NCBI RefSeq assembly: GCF_001187505.1
Contig: NZ_CP012150.1
Span: forward strand, 4,930,046-4,994,045
Reading direction: 5' to 3'
Source of the DNA: Mycolicibacterium goodii
Lineage (GTDB): Bacteria > Actinomycetota > Actinomycetes > Mycobacteriales > Mycobacteriaceae
DNA: 64,000 bases
Under the pieces are notes generated by a model, which did not search any database, was not told the DNA's origin, and saw nothing but the letters and a program-made list of their open reading frames with translations. A program made the translations under genes and the position numbers. Below, in pieces: positions 1 through 9,191 of the stretch (its first letter is position 1; each line of letters opens with the position of its first letter).

Positions 1-1302
1 CAGACAGGTACCGAGGCCCGGGTCTCGCCGCGCAAGGTCGCGGTCGCGAGCTTCATCGGGACCGCCATCGAGTTCTTCGATTTCGGCATCTACAGCATCG
101 CCGCGGCTTTGGTCTTCAATGAGCTCTTCTTTCCCGACCTGAGCCCGCTCATCGGAACTCTCGCCGCCTTCGCGACCTTCGGCGTGGCCTTCGTGATACG
201 TCCGGTCGGCGCCGCGATATTCGGGCATTTCGGTGATCGGATCGGTCGGAAACGAATGTTGGCGGTGACGCTCATTCTCATGGGTGTCAGCACCACCATG
301 GTGGGATTGCTGCCCACCTATGCGCAGATCGGCATGTGGGCGCCGATCTTGTTGGTGCTGTCGAGAATGCTGCAGGGCATCGCGGTGAGCGGCGAGTGGA
401 GCGGCGCGGTGTTGATGGCGATGGAGCATGCCCCCGCCGACGAGCGGGCGTACTACGCCAGTTCGCCGCAACGCGGGGTCCCGCTGGGCTGGCTGTTGTC
501 AACGGGGTCTTTCGCACTGGTGGCAGTGCTGCCCGCGGACGCCATGATGAGCTGGGGATGGCGGGTACCGTTCTTGGCCAGCGGTGTGCTGGTCATCGTC
601 GGTCTGTACATCAGACTTCAGTTGCCGGAATCGCCTGTCTTCAAGGAGATCAAGGAGCAGCAGGGGTTGGAGCGTTACCCCAGTATCGAGGTGTTCCGGC
701 GCGCCAAGAAGCGAGTTTTGATTGCGGTCTTCGCAACGTCGGTCAGCAGCGTCTGCTTCTACATGGCGGTGGTCTTCGCGCTGAACTACACCGTCGAACA
801 AGCCGGCGTGTCTCGCACCACCGTCCTGTGGGCCGTGGCGTTCTCCCTGGGCCTGCTCATCTTCACCATCCCGGTATTCGCGCGACTCGCCGATCGGCGC
901 GGCCGCAGGCCCGTCATCCTGACCGGGGCAATTCTGATGGCACTGTACGCTTTTCCGTTCTTCTGGCTGCTCAACACCGGCAACACGGTGGCGATCACCG
1001 TCGCGATGGTCCTGGCCATCTCGATCATCTACGCGATGACCGGGGCGCCGATGGCGATCTTTCTGCCCGAGTTGTTCGAGACCCGAATGCGTTTCAGTGG
1101 TTCGGCCATCGGATACCACGTGGGAGCCATGATCAACGCAGGCCCGGTGCCGTTCGTCGCTGCGGCGCTGTTCGCCTGGACGGGTGGATCCTGGGTGCTC
1201 TCGCTGTATCTGATTCTCGCCGCGGCACTCACCTTCGCAGCGGTGTCTGCAGCCAAGGAGACCTATCAGGACAACATCGAGGAGATCGGCCGCCAGCTGT
1301 AA
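1..1302 (+). CDS. MHS-family (MFS) metabolite:H+ symporter, 5' end missing
   Basis: The frame is open from base 1 to a TAA at 1300-1302, so the true start lies upstream of the window; 433 residues are visible. The N-terminal segment ASFIGTAIEFFDFGIYS is the typical first helix of the metabolite:H+ symporter group of the major facilitator superfamily. It is followed by the loop GHFGDRIGRKR (GxxxDRxGRR signature) and a second copy, ARLADRRGRRP, at the start of the second half. About 12 membrane helices are expected, almost all present here. Family members import organic acids or osmolytes with protons. The convergent reductase gene stops 38 bases downstream. Substrate unknown; the neighbouring catabolic genes suggest a carboxylic acid. 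Confidence 0.85.
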   Translation, partial: QTGTEARVSPRKVAVASFIGTAIEFFDFGIYSIAAALVFNELFFPDLSPLIGTLAAFATFGVAFVIRPVGAAIFGHFGDRIGRKRMLAVTLILMGVSTTMVGLLPTYAQIGMWAPILLVLSRMLQGIAVSGEWSGAVLMAMEHAPADERAYYASSPQRGVPLGWLLSTGSFALVAVLPADAMMSWGWRVPFLASGVLVIVGLYIRLQLPESPVFKEIKEQQGLERYPSIEVFRRAKKRVLIAVFATSVSSVCFYMAVVFALNYTVEQAGVSRTTVLWAVAFSLGLLIFTIPVFARLADRRGRRPVILTGAILMALYAFPFFWLLNTGNTVAITVAMVLAISIIYAMTGAPMAIFLPELFETRMRFSGSAIGYHVGAMINAGPVPFVAAALFAWTGGSWVLSLYLILAAALTFAAVSAAKETYQDNIEEIGRQL

Positions 1303-1339
1303 CGTTTCGAGCGGTTGCGAACGGCTTGAGCGCGAATGG

Positions 1340-2446
1340 TCAGCGCTCCAAGGGGGTAGCCGCGGTACGCCAGGTGCCGCGGCGATGGGCCGGCCGGTAC
1401 GGGGCTGCCGAGGGCGACAATCCGAGCTCGTGGGCCGCGCGCAGTGGCCATGCCGGTTCGCGAAGCGCAGCACGACCAACGGACACCACATCCGCCTTGC
1501 CGGTCGCGATGACTTCCTCGGCGTCCACGGGCTCGGTGATGATGCCCACCGCTCCGGTCGCAATACCGGCGCGGGAACGGATTTCGGCGGCGAAGCCGGT
1601 CTGATATCCGGGGCCGACCGGGATGTCCTGGCGTTCGTCGAGTCCACCGGAGCTGACATCGACCAGATCGACACCATGTTCGCGCAGCCACACGGCCAGC
1701 TCGACGCACTCGTCCAGTGCCCAGCCGCGCTCGATCCAATCGGTGGCCGACAGCCGCATGACAAGGGCCTTGCGGTCGGGGAGCACGGCACGCACGGCGC
1801 TGACGACCTCGAGCATCAACCGTGCGCGGTTCGGCAACGAGCCGCCATAGGAGTCGACGCGCGTGTTGGACAACGGTGAGAGAAACTCATGGAGCAGGTA
1901 ACCGTGGGCGCCGTGCAACTCGACGACGTCGAAACCGGCGGCATCGGCGCGGTGGGTGGCGGCGGCGAACGCCGCTATGACAGCGCCGATATCGGAGATG
2001 CTCATCGCTCGTGGAGCCGGAAAACCGTTCCACGCGATCGCCGAGGGTGCGATGGTGGGCCACGCAGCGGTGGGAGAGGGATCAGCCGGGTCGAACCACG
2101 GTGAACCGGTTGATGACCCAGCTTTGCGGCCGGCGTGGGCCAGCTGCACACCGGCCAGGGCGCCCTGATCCCTGACGAAGTCGACGATCCGGGCCCAGGG
2201 CTCGACCTGCCTGTCATCCCACAATCCGGTGTCCTGCGGACTGATGCGACCTTCCGGGGAGACGGCCGTCGCCTCGCTCATCACCAACCCGAAACCGCCG
2301 ACGGCGCGGGCTCCGAGCTGCACCAAATGCCAGTCGGTGGGCACGCCGTCACGCTCGGACACGGCGTACTGGCACATCGGCGCCAGCCAGATCCTGTTGC
2401 GTGAAGTGACACCACGAAGCTTCAATGGAGTGAAAAGCGCTGACAT
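1340..2446 (-). CDS. NADH:flavin oxidoreductase, old yellow enzyme family (YqjM-like)
   Basis: 368 residues, full length for a YqjM-type FMN-dependent ene-reductase with a TIM-barrel fold. Seen directly: the N-terminal SALFTPLKLRGVTSRNR motif, LAPMCQY with the redox-tuning Cys at about residue 25, QLAHAGRK, and the substrate-binding pair of histidines in ELHGAHGYLLHEF (about residues 178 and 181). These enzymes reduce activated C=C bonds with NAD(P)H in the cytosol. The start ATG at 2446 directly precedes the conserved N-terminus. It lies downstream of the HIBADH-like gene (start of that gene 3388, stop 2498), so it is probably the last gene of the leftward thiolase operon. The physiological substrate cannot be read from the sequence. 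Confidence 0.88.
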   Translation of the reverse strand: MSALFTPLKLRGVTSRNRIWLAPMCQYAVSERDGVPTDWHLVQLGARAVGGFGLVMSEATAVSPEGRISPQDTGLWDDRQVEPWARIVDFVRDQGALAGVQLAHAGRKAGSSTGSPWFDPADPSPTAAWPTIAPSAIAWNGFPAPRAMSISDIGAVIAAFAAATHRADAAGFDVVELHGAHGYLLHEFLSPLSNTRVDSYGGSLPNRARLMLEVVSAVRAVLPDRKALVMRLSATDWIERGWALDECVELAVWLREHGVDLVDVSSGGLDERQDIPVGPGYQTGFAAEIRSRAGIATGAVGIITEPVDAEEVIATGKADVVSVGRAALREPAWPLRAAHELGLSPSAAPYRPAHRRGTWRTAATPLER

Positions 2447-2497
2447 GAAACGGCCTTCGCGTGATTGGTGATGCGGCGGAATCCGGCTGCCGGTGGC

Positions 2498-3388
2498 CTA
2501 CCGGGGCCGCTCTGTCGATGCTGCGGTGATGTGGTCGAACCGTCGGGTGAGAACGTGTTCGCCGGCGACGCCGGCGACGGCGGCGATCAGGGGTGCGGCG
2601 CCGGCGTCCTGACCCACCTCGACGGCCATCTGCAGGTCTTTGAGCAGAATGCTGAACCGGGAGTTGATGCCGCCGTGAGGATGGGTGAGCATGTGGCGCT
2701 CCGAGGAGCCCCAGTTCTCGATCATCCACGAGTCGCCGCTGCTGGTGCGGACGACCTGAAGGAAGACCGATTCGGGCACCCCGAAGGTCTGGGCGATCCT
2801 CAGCGCTTCGAGTGCCACCAAGTAGTTCGTCTCGGCCATCATGTTGTTGCAGAGCTTCACCACTTGGGCGCTACCCGGGGTGTCGGCGACCCGGTAGGCA
2901 TGGGCGCTGATTGCCGCCCACATCGGCTGGAGCCGGTCGAAATGTCGCCGCTCGGCGGCCACCATCACGGTGAGCCGCCCTTCGTCGCGGGCGGCGTGCG
3001 AGCCGGAGACCGGCGCGTCGACCACCGTGATGCCGCGTCGCGTCCCACACTCGGCCAACTCCCGCATGAGCGACGGGGTGATCGTGCTGTGCACCACCAG
3101 TGTTGCCGTGGGCCGCATGGCGTCGAAGAGGCGTTCGGTGTCGACGAGGGCGCGTAACTGTGTGTCGTCGAGCAGGCAGATGCACAGCACGTCGGATTGT
3201 TGAACGACGGCCGCGGCATCGTCCGACCATCGTGCGCCCCATCCGACGGCCCGCGCTTCAAGGTCGGACCGGAGGTCGTGGGCCAGGACATCGAGTCCGT
3301 GCCGAGCATAGTTCGACGCGATCGGGGCACCCATGTCACCGAGCCCGAGAAAGCCTATTGTTCCCAGTGATTGGGGACCCGCCGACAT
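2498..3388 (-). CDS. NAD(P)-dependent oxidoreductase, 3-hydroxyisobutyrate dehydrogenase-like
   Basis: 296 residues in the beta-hydroxyacid dehydrogenase family. The Rossmann motif GFLGLGDMGAPIASNYARHG is at the N-terminus. VDAPVSGSHAARDEG is the substrate-binding motif, and KLCNNMMAE carries the catalytic Lys. The start at ATG 3388 is chosen over an in-frame GTG at 3418 because AAGGA lies about six bases upstream; the GTG would overlap the stop of the upstream VOC gene. Family enzymes oxidise 3-hydroxy acids with NAD+ or reduce succinic semialdehyde-type substrates. Its place between a VOC protein and an ene-reductase, downstream of a thiolase, suggests a carboxylate degradation operon. Confidence 0.85.
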   Translation of the reverse strand: MSAGPQSLGTIGFLGLGDMGAPIASNYARHGLDVLAHDLRSDLEARAVGWGARWSDDAAAVVQQSDVLCICLLDDTQLRALVDTERLFDAMRPTATLVVHSTITPSLMRELAECGTRRGITVVDAPVSGSHAARDEGRLTVMVAAERRHFDRLQPMWAAISAHAYRVADTPGSAQVVKLCNNMMAETNYLVALEALRIAQTFGVPESVFLQVVRTSSGDSWMIENWGSSERHMLTHPHGGINSRFSILLKDLQMAVEVGQDAGAAPLIAAVAGVAGEHVLTRRFDHITAASTERPR

Positions 3389-3414
3389 GTGTGTTCCTTG
3401 CGCGCGGTGAGCGG

Positions 3415-3819
3415 TCACGCGGGTTCGATGATCTCCAGCTGGACGCCGTGGGCGCTCTTGGGATGCAGAAAGGTCACCGCACCGTACTGGGTGTCGCGCG
3501 CGGGATCGAGGAGCGCGACTATTCCTTTGTCCTTGAGCGACGCCACCGTCTCCGCCATGTCCGTTGCGGTCAGGGACACCAGGAACAGGCCTTCACCTCT
3601 GGTGTCCAGGAACTTGGCGACCGAGGTGTCAGGTTCTGTCGAGGTGATGAGGATGATCGCCAGACCACCGAAGTCGAACCGGGTACCGGCCAGGCCGGGA
3701 AAGGCGAAGTCGCTGGCCGCCAATGGCTTTCCTGCGACACCGAGGATTGACTCGTACTGCGCCGTGGCGGCGTCGAGATCTTTGACAGCGATGTTGAATC
3801 CGTAGACTCCGTCGATCAT
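3415..3819 (-). CDS. VOC superfamily protein (methylmalonyl-CoA epimerase/glyoxalase-like)
   Basis: 134 residues, the size of a single vicinal-oxygen-chelate protein made of two beta-alpha-beta-beta-beta modules. The start YGFNIAVKDLDAATAQYESILG and the end GVQLEIIEPA are typical of methylmalonyl-CoA epimerase-like members. In these, the Glu of QLEI is a metal ligand and a His near the N-terminus usually is another. Here the first position reads GFNIAV, so the N-terminal His ligand seems absent and classical epimerase activity is uncertain. Translated between the thiolase (stop 3872) and the HIBADH-like gene. Confidence 0.75.
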   Translation of the reverse strand: MIDGVYGFNIAVKDLDAATAQYESILGVAGKPLAASDFAFPGLAGTRFDFGGLAIILITSTEPDTSVAKFLDTRGEGLFLVSLTATDMAETVASLKDKGIVALLDPARDTQYGAVTFLHPKSAHGVQLEIIEPA

Positions 3820-3871
3820 GGGTGGCTACCTTTCGTTGGTTTGGTTCGGCTGACGCGCGGTGTGTGGCGTG

Positions 3872-5056
3872 TCAGGCCACACGCTCCACGACGGTGGCAT
3901 TGGCGAGTCCGCCGGCCTGACACATGGTTTGCAGGCCGTAGCGACCTCGGCGACGTTCGAGTTCGTGGATCAGGGTCGCCATCAGCCGGGCCCCCGAGCA
4001 GCCCACGGGGTGGCCCAGCGCGATGGCACCGCCGTTGGGGTTGACCGTGTGCTCGAACCACTCGTCAGGGGCCTTCAGCTCGTCCTTCCATGCCAGGACG
4101 ACGGGGGAGAACGCCTCGTTGATCTCGACAACATCGATGTCGGTGAGTGCCAGGCCGGTCTGCTCGAGCACCTTGCGGGTGGCGGGAATCGGCGCTGTCA
4201 ACATCAACTGGGGGTCGTCGCCGACGGCCGTGCCCGCCACGTACCTGGCGCGGATTCTGAGCCCGTGTTTCTGGGCGAAGTCGCGGCTGGTCAGCAGCAC
4301 GGCGGCGGCACCGTCGGTGATCTGCGAGGCCCCGGCCGCGGTGACAACCCAGTTCGCCTCGGGGAACTTTGCGGCCGATTCCTCAGACCAGAAGGCGGGC
4401 CGCAGTGACGCCAACTTCTCCATGTTGGGTTCGCGGATACCTTCGTCCCGGTCGATGATCCCGTCGGTGGTGCTGACGGGCGACATCTCGTCATCGAAGC
4501 GACCGTTGTCGCGGGCACTCCCGGCCAGGGTGTGCGAGCGGGCGGCGAAGGCATCGCAGGCCTCCCGGGTGATACCCCAGCGAGCAGCGATCAGTTCGGC
4601 GCTCAGTCCCTGGCCGACCAAGTCGTAACGCTGCAACAGTTCCTCCGAGAAGGGATGCCCCGGCCCGGCCGCTCCAGACTGGCCGATCGGGATACGGCTC
4701 ATGTTTTCGACGCCGGAGGCGATGACGGCGTGGTAGGCGCCGGCGGCGATGCCTTGGGCAGCGAAGTGGATGGCCTGCTGCGAGCTGCCGCACTGCCGGT
4801 CGACGGTGATGCTGGGCACCTGCTCGGGCAATCCCGCCGCCAGCCAGGCGTTGCGGCCGATGTTCCAGGCCTGCTCGCCGACCTGTCCGACGCAGCCGGC
4901 GATGTGATCGTCGACAAGGGCGGGATCGATACCGGATCGGGCGATCAGGTCGGCCAGACACGACGCGAGAAGGTCAACCGGGTGGACGCCCGCGAGACCG
5001 CCGTTGCGCTTACCCAGTGGAGTCCGTATTGCCTCCGCGAACACTACTTCTGTCAT
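3872..5056 (-). CDS. Acetyl-CoA C-acyltransferase (thiolase)
   Basis: 394 residues, the usual thiolase length, beginning MTEVVFAEAIRTPLGKRNGG. The nucleophilic Cys sits in DRQCGSSQQAIHF (about residue 90). The C-terminal active-site loops are NPNGGAIALGHPVGCSGAR with GHP His and second Cys present. An open frame extends 48 codons upstream, but the conserved N-terminus and the divergent promoter put the start at ATG 5056. The enzyme condenses or cleaves acyl-CoA in the cytosol. It is the first gene of a leftward operon (thiolase, VOC, HIBADH-like, ene-reductase). Its start is 35 bases from an operator-like site (5091-5110) mirrored at the divergent E1 gene, so both arms are probably co-regulated. 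Confidence 0.92.
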   Translation of the reverse strand: MTEVVFAEAIRTPLGKRNGGLAGVHPVDLLASCLADLIARSGIDPALVDDHIAGCVGQVGEQAWNIGRNAWLAAGLPEQVPSITVDRQCGSSQQAIHFAAQGIAAGAYHAVIASGVENMSRIPIGQSGAAGPGHPFSEELLQRYDLVGQGLSAELIAARWGITREACDAFAARSHTLAGSARDNGRFDDEMSPVSTTDGIIDRDEGIREPNMEKLASLRPAFWSEESAAKFPEANWVVTAAGASQITDGAAAVLLTSRDFAQKHGLRIRARYVAGTAVGDDPQLMLTAPIPATRKVLEQTGLALTDIDVVEINEAFSPVVLAWKDELKAPDEWFEHTVNPNGGAIALGHPVGCSGARLMATLIHELERRRGRYGLQTMCQAGGLANATVVERVA

Positions 5057-5090
5057 CAGGTTCCTTCGTGTGGACGGTCCCAACAGTCCA

Positions 5091-5110
5091 CCAAACGATT
5101 GGTAGAATTG
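5091..5110. promoter_or_regulatory. Operator-like site, left copy of an inverted pair
   Basis: CCAAACGATTGGTAGAATTG reads as the reverse complement of the site at 5259-5278 with one mismatch in 20. The core ACCAAACGATTGGT is itself partly palindromic (ACCAA/TTGGT arms), as expected for a dimeric TetR-type repressor. It lies 35 bases upstream of the thiolase start. Confidence 0.6.
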
Positions 5111-5258
5111 CAAGAGCGTTCCGTTCGCCGATGTCGAGCCGCGCCCGCCAGGTTGCGGGCTGCACCATGAGGACGGCCGGCCAAATCGCCTGGGAGTCAA
5201 CGCGGCAACGCCGACGGTTGACCTCCACGGTCCGGCCGCTTACCGTACGTAGCATGCG

Positions 5259-5278
5259 CAATTCTAACAATCGTTTGG
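5259..5278. promoter_or_regulatory. Operator-like site, right copy of an inverted pair
   Basis: CAATTCTAACAATCGTTTGG, 19 of 20 identical to the reverse complement of 5091-5110. It lies 71 bases upstream of the fused E1 start. No TetR gene sits next to this promoter; the regulator must be elsewhere. Confidence 0.6.
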
Positions 5279-5348
5279 TAGAGATGCAGAGGCGGTGCCT
5301 GCGATGCGCCGGGACCACGCCGGGCGCCGCGCTCGAGGATGCGCGCCG

Positions 5349-7349
5349 ATGACTGTCGCGACGGAACCCGACCACTCCCTGGTCGCCGACAGGCCCAACC
5401 GTCTGGACCTCTACCTGGCGCTATTGCGCATCCGAGCGTTCGAGAACGCGGCGAGCAAGTTGTACCGCGAATCCGAGATCCCCGGATTCGTGCACCTGTC
5501 CGTCGGGCAGGAAGCTGTTGCGGTGGGCGCCTGCTGGGGCCTGCGCGACGACGACATCATCACCTCGAACCACCGAGGGCATGGCCACGTGCTCGCCAAA
5601 GGCGCTGATATGAAGGCGATGTTCGCCGAACTCATGGCCAAGGACACCGGGACGTGCCGGGGCCGCGGTGGATCCATGCACATCGCTGACCTGACTAGAG
5701 GGGTGTACGGCGCGAACGGCATCGTCGGCGCCGGCCTGCCCATCGCGGTCGGTGCCGCGACGGCCATCAAACTTCGCCGAACCGACAACGTGGTGTTCGC
5801 ATTCTTCGGGGACGGCGCGGCGGCTCAAGGCGCCTTCCACGAGTCGATCAATCTTGCGGTGACGCTTGCCCTTCCGGTCGTATTCCTCTGCGAGAACAAT
5901 CACTTCGCCGAATTCTCCACCTCTGAGACGTTTCCCACCGTGAGCCTGGAGCAACGCGCCAAAGGGTACGGCGTCCCGTATCTCTACGCCGACGGAAACG
6001 ACGTCGACAGCGTGCTCGCCGTCGCGGAACAGGCGACCGCGCGGGTCCGTGCCGGTGGTGGGCCGGTTCTGATGGAGGCCGAAACGTACCGCGTCCACGG
6101 CCATTACGAGGGCGATCCGCAACGCTACCGTTCGGCAAGTGAGTTCGAAACCTGGCAGAAGCGCGACCCGATCCTCCTGTTGCGAGAGCGGCTGATCTCC
6201 TCCGGTGTGTCGCCGGATGAGATCGCCGCGGTCGAGCGTGCCGCCGAAGCCGAGGTCGACCAGGCAGTCGGATTCGCCCGGACGTCCCCGGTGCCGAGCG
6301 AGGACTCGCTGCGCAATTACGTATACGGCGACCCTGTGGCCGTTCGCATCACGTCGCGTCCCGACGAACCGGCGGGCGAACCGATTCGAATGAGTCGCGC
6401 TATCGCCAAGGCTCTTTCACACGAGCTCGAGGACTCGCCGGAGACGTTCCTGGCAGGCATCGACGTGGGGGCAGGCGGCAACGTCTTCGGTATCACCCGG
6501 GGGTTGTATGAACGGTTCCCGGGCCGGGTGATCGACACCCCCATCTCCGAAACGGCGTTGATGGGTATGGGGATCGGTGCGGCGATGAGCGGCATGAAAC
6601 CCGTTGTCGAGCTGATGTATCTCGACTTCATGGGAGTGTGCTTCGACCAGCTGTTGAACCAGGCCGCCAAGATGCGATTCATGACCGGGGGACAAGGCAG
6701 CGTACCGATGACGGTGCGGACCCAGTTCGGTGCCGGTCGCTCGTCGGGTAGCCAACACTCACAGAGCCTGGAAGCCTTGTTCGCCCATGTGCCCGGGCTC
6801 AAGGTCGTGATGCCGTCTACGCCGGCAGACGCCTACGGTCTTCTGCGGGCAGCGATCGCCGATGCCGATCCGGTGATCTTCATCGAGAACCGTCTGCTGT
6901 ACGAGACGAAGGGCGCTGCGCCCCCGCGGGGCCACCTGCTCCCGATCGGTAAGGCCGAGGTGGTCCGGCCCGGCACAGACATCACTCTGGTCAGCATGTC
7001 GCGCATGGTGCACCGATGCCTTGCCGTGGCCGCCGAACTGGCGGCCGACGGCGTCGCCTGCGAGGTGATCGATCTCCGTACGATCAGCCCGCTGGACCAC
7101 ACCACGGTGCTGGAGTCGGTGGCCAAGACGTCCCGGCTGCTTGTCGTGCACGAGGCCGTCTCGGATTTCGGGGTGGGTGCCGAGCTTGCGGCGCGGATCG
7201 CCGACGAGGGATTCACCTTGATGGATGCGCCGATACGACGTATCGGCGCGCTGCCCATGCCGGCTCCGTACGCCCCCAACCTGGAAGCCCTGTGGCTGCC
7301 TGATGACGCCAGGATCACCGCCGCCGTCCGTGAGCTCGTGGCGTACTGA
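5349..7349 (+). CDS. Thiamine-dependent 2-oxoacid/acetoin dehydrogenase E1, alpha-beta fusion
   Basis: 666 residues joining an E1-alpha domain (about 1-330) to an E1-beta domain (about 350-666). The thiamine diphosphate motif begins FFGDGAAAQGAFHE and runs to CENNHFAEFS. The alpha phosphorylation-loop region HRGHGHVLAKG and YRVHGHYEGDP are present. The beta half shows DTPISETALMGMGIGAAMSG and a C-terminal transketolase fold. The start is ATG 5349; an open extension to 5295 adds non-conserved residues. The E1 decarboxylates a 2-oxoacid or acetoin and passes the acyl group to a lipoyl E2. No E2 or E3 gene is in the window, so either a distant E2 serves it or it is a free-standing decarboxylase/ligase. 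Expression is probably tied to the divergent thiolase operon. Confidence 0.88.
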   Translation: MTVATEPDHSLVADRPNRLDLYLALLRIRAFENAASKLYRESEIPGFVHLSVGQEAVAVGACWGLRDDDIITSNHRGHGHVLAKGADMKAMFAELMAKDTGTCRGRGGSMHIADLTRGVYGANGIVGAGLPIAVGAATAIKLRRTDNVVFAFFGDGAAAQGAFHESINLAVTLALPVVFLCENNHFAEFSTSETFPTVSLEQRAKGYGVPYLYADGNDVDSVLAVAEQATARVRAGGGPVLMEAETYRVHGHYEGDPQRYRSASEFETWQKRDPILLLRERLISSGVSPDEIAAVERAAEAEVDQAVGFARTSPVPSEDSLRNYVYGDPVAVRITSRPDEPAGEPIRMSRAIAKALSHELEDSPETFLAGIDVGAGGNVFGITRGLYERFPGRVIDTPISETALMGMGIGAAMSGMKPVVELMYLDFMGVCFDQLLNQAAKMRFMTGGQGSVPMTVRTQFGAGRSSGSQHSQSLEALFAHVPGLKVVMPSTPADAYGLLRAAIADADPVIFIENRLLYETKGAAPPRGHLLPIGKAEVVRPGTDITLVSMSRMVHRCLAVAAELAADGVACEVIDLRTISPLDHTTVLESVAKTSRLLVVHEAVSDFGVGAELAARIADEGFTLMDAPIRRIGALPMPAPYAPNLEALWLPDDARITAAVRELVAY

Positions 7350-7354
7350 CCATC

Positions 7355-8116
7355 TCAGGTGATGGTGAGGCCGCCGTCGACCACGATGGTCTGTCCGGTG
7401 ACGTACCCGCCCGCTGCCGATGCCAGCCAGACGGCGGTGGCGGCGAGTTCCGCCGGGTCGCCGGTGCGTCCCAGCAGCAACCGGGGCAGTTGGGAATCCA
7501 GGTAGCCGGGTTTGTACTCGTCGGTCATCTCGGACTTGAAGAAGCCCGGCGCCAAGGCGTTGACCCGGATGCCTTTGCGGGAACCCCACTGCTGGGCCAG
7601 GTCTCGGGTCAGGCCGATCACCCCCGCCTTCGAGGCGGTGTAGGCCGCCTGCGGCAGGCCGGCGGTGACGATGCCCAGAACACTGGCGATGTTGATCACC
7701 GAGCTGCCGGGTTCCATCACCCGTCCGCACGCCTGCGCCATCCAGTAGGAGCCGTGCAGGTTGACGTCGAGCACCTTGCGGAATTCCTCGGGTGTCTCGC
7801 GGGTAGCGGGCACGGCGGTGCCGACGCCGGCGTTGTTGATCAGCACGTCGACGCGGCCGAACTCCGCCATGCAGGCATCGACAAGCGCCTGGCAGGCCTG
7901 CGGGTCGGCGACGTCGGTGCCGACGGACAGCGCGCGGCGGCCGGCGGCCTCTACCAAAGCCGCTGTGTCGGAGAGTTTGGCGACGCGACGGGCGCCGAGT
8001 GCGATGTCGGCGCCTGCCTCGGCGAACGCCTGCGCAAACGCGACACCGAGGCCCGACGAGGCGCCGGTGACGATGACGACCTTGCCGTCGAGACGGAACG
8101 AATCAAGCACTGTCAT
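7355..8116 (-). CDS. Short-chain dehydrogenase/reductase (SDR)
   Basis: 253 residues, classical SDR. The nucleotide motif TGASSGLG is near residue 20, NNAGVG near 95, and the catalytic residues are the Ser of NIASVLG and Tyr/Lys of YTASK. The C-terminus YVTGQTIVVDGG is standard. The start ATG 8116 is chosen because the open frame upstream is not conserved. It stops 6 bases from the stop of the convergent E1 gene. Oxidises or reduces an alcohol/ketone with NAD(P); substrate not identifiable. Confidence 0.88.
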   Translation of the reverse strand: MTVLDSFRLDGKVVIVTGASSGLGVAFAQAFAEAGADIALGARRVAKLSDTAALVEAAGRRALSVGTDVADPQACQALVDACMAEFGRVDVLINNAGVGTAVPATRETPEEFRKVLDVNLHGSYWMAQACGRVMEPGSSVINIASVLGIVTAGLPQAAYTASKAGVIGLTRDLAQQWGSRKGIRVNALAPGFFKSEMTDEYKPGYLDSQLPRLLLGRTGDPAELAATAVWLASAAGGYVTGQTIVVDGGLTIT

Positions 8117-8367
8117 GGAGTTGTTCTCTTTCTCGCGGTGGAGGCGGCACAGATCTGCCGAGTAATCTACCCTTCGGTTGCTAGATCTCGATTGCGACGC
8201 GGAAAGCTGCTCAGTGTTACGCCGATGCTGCTGGATCGGCTGTAAGCCGTTGGCTTCAAGGCACTTTGGCCTCACGCGCACTGGTCACCTTCAGCCTTTT
8301 GCTGCGGTGCACGAAAAAGCCCCAGCCGAACGGTTCGTGCCGCACAAACGGTGGGGGAGCAGATGTT

Positions 8368-9129
8368 TCAGGGTTCCCTCGCGCCGATCAGCGCCTCGGA
8401 GATCACGCCGGTCGCCTTCTTCAGCGCGGGCACGGCTTGAGCGATCAACTCCTCGGTGACCTGATTCGAGGGCCCGGAGATGCCAATCGCCATCGGTGTC
8501 GGCGCGCCGGGCACCGCCATCGCGACGGAACGAACTCCGATTTCGAACTCCTCGTTGTCGATCGCATAGCCGTCGACGCGCACGCGTTCGACGTTGGCGA
8601 ACACCGCGGAAAGGGTCGACGCACTGTTCTCCGTCGGTGCGGGAAGTCCCGACTGCGTGACGAGTTTCAGAATGCGTGCGTCATCCAGCTCACCCAAGAC
8701 GGCCTTGCCCACACCGGTTGTGTGCAGACCGACGCGCTTGCCGACCTCACTTTCGGTCCGCGTCAGCGTCGCAGGCAGAACCTGCCCGGTGTAGATCACC
8801 ATGTCACCGTCAAGCACCGCGAGGCTCGCAGTCGCCGACAGTTCGTCGACCAACGACTGCAGTACCGGGGCGGCGACCGCGCCCAGCTGGCGGTTCGCCA
8901 CTTCACCGAGCCGGATCAACCTCGGCCCCAGTGCGTAGCGGCGATTGGGTAGTTGGCGCACATAGCCGAGGCCGACCAGCGTGCGCAGGAGACGATGAAT
9001 CGTCGGTGGCGGCAACGGAGACTCCGCTGACAATTCCGTCAGCGAGCACTCTCCTCCCGCACGTCCGATCAGTTCCATCAACTCGAACGCGCGCTCGACC
9101 GACTGCACACCGCCCGATTTCTCCGCCAT
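8368..9129 (-). CDS. IclR-family regulator, probable AllR-type repressor of the ureide cluster
   Basis: 253 residues. The N-terminal winged helix-turn-helix (about 10-75) contains QSVERAFELMELI and TIHRLLRTLVGLGYV. The remainder is the IclR effector domain with GVGKAVLGEL and the C-terminal AVPALKKATGVIS. The ATG at 9129 fits the usual IclR length; the upstream open frame is not conserved. It is divergent from the DUF6986/allE operon. The gap 9130-9306 holds an inverted repeat ACGGAAA(N21)TTTCCGT at 9192-9226, with a near-palindrome GTTTCGGTAACCAAAC inside, suggesting autoregulation. E. coli AllR is also IclR-type and responds to allantoin/glyoxylate, so the link is reasonable but inferred. 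Confidence 0.88.
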   Translation of the reverse strand: MAEKSGGVQSVERAFELMELIGRAGGECSLTELSAESPLPPPTIHRLLRTLVGLGYVRQLPNRRYALGPRLIRLGEVANRQLGAVAAPVLQSLVDELSATASLAVLDGDMVIYTGQVLPATLTRTESEVGKRVGLHTTGVGKAVLGELDDARILKLVTQSGLPAPTENSASTLSAVFANVERVRVDGYAIDNEEFEIGVRSVAMAVPGAPTPMAIGISGPSNQVTEELIAQAVPALKKATGVISEALIGAREP

Positions 9130-9191
9130 ACAGTCCACTCCCGATCGACGATCGTCGTTCCATCCAACATGCCCACGGTTGCTTCCGCAAT

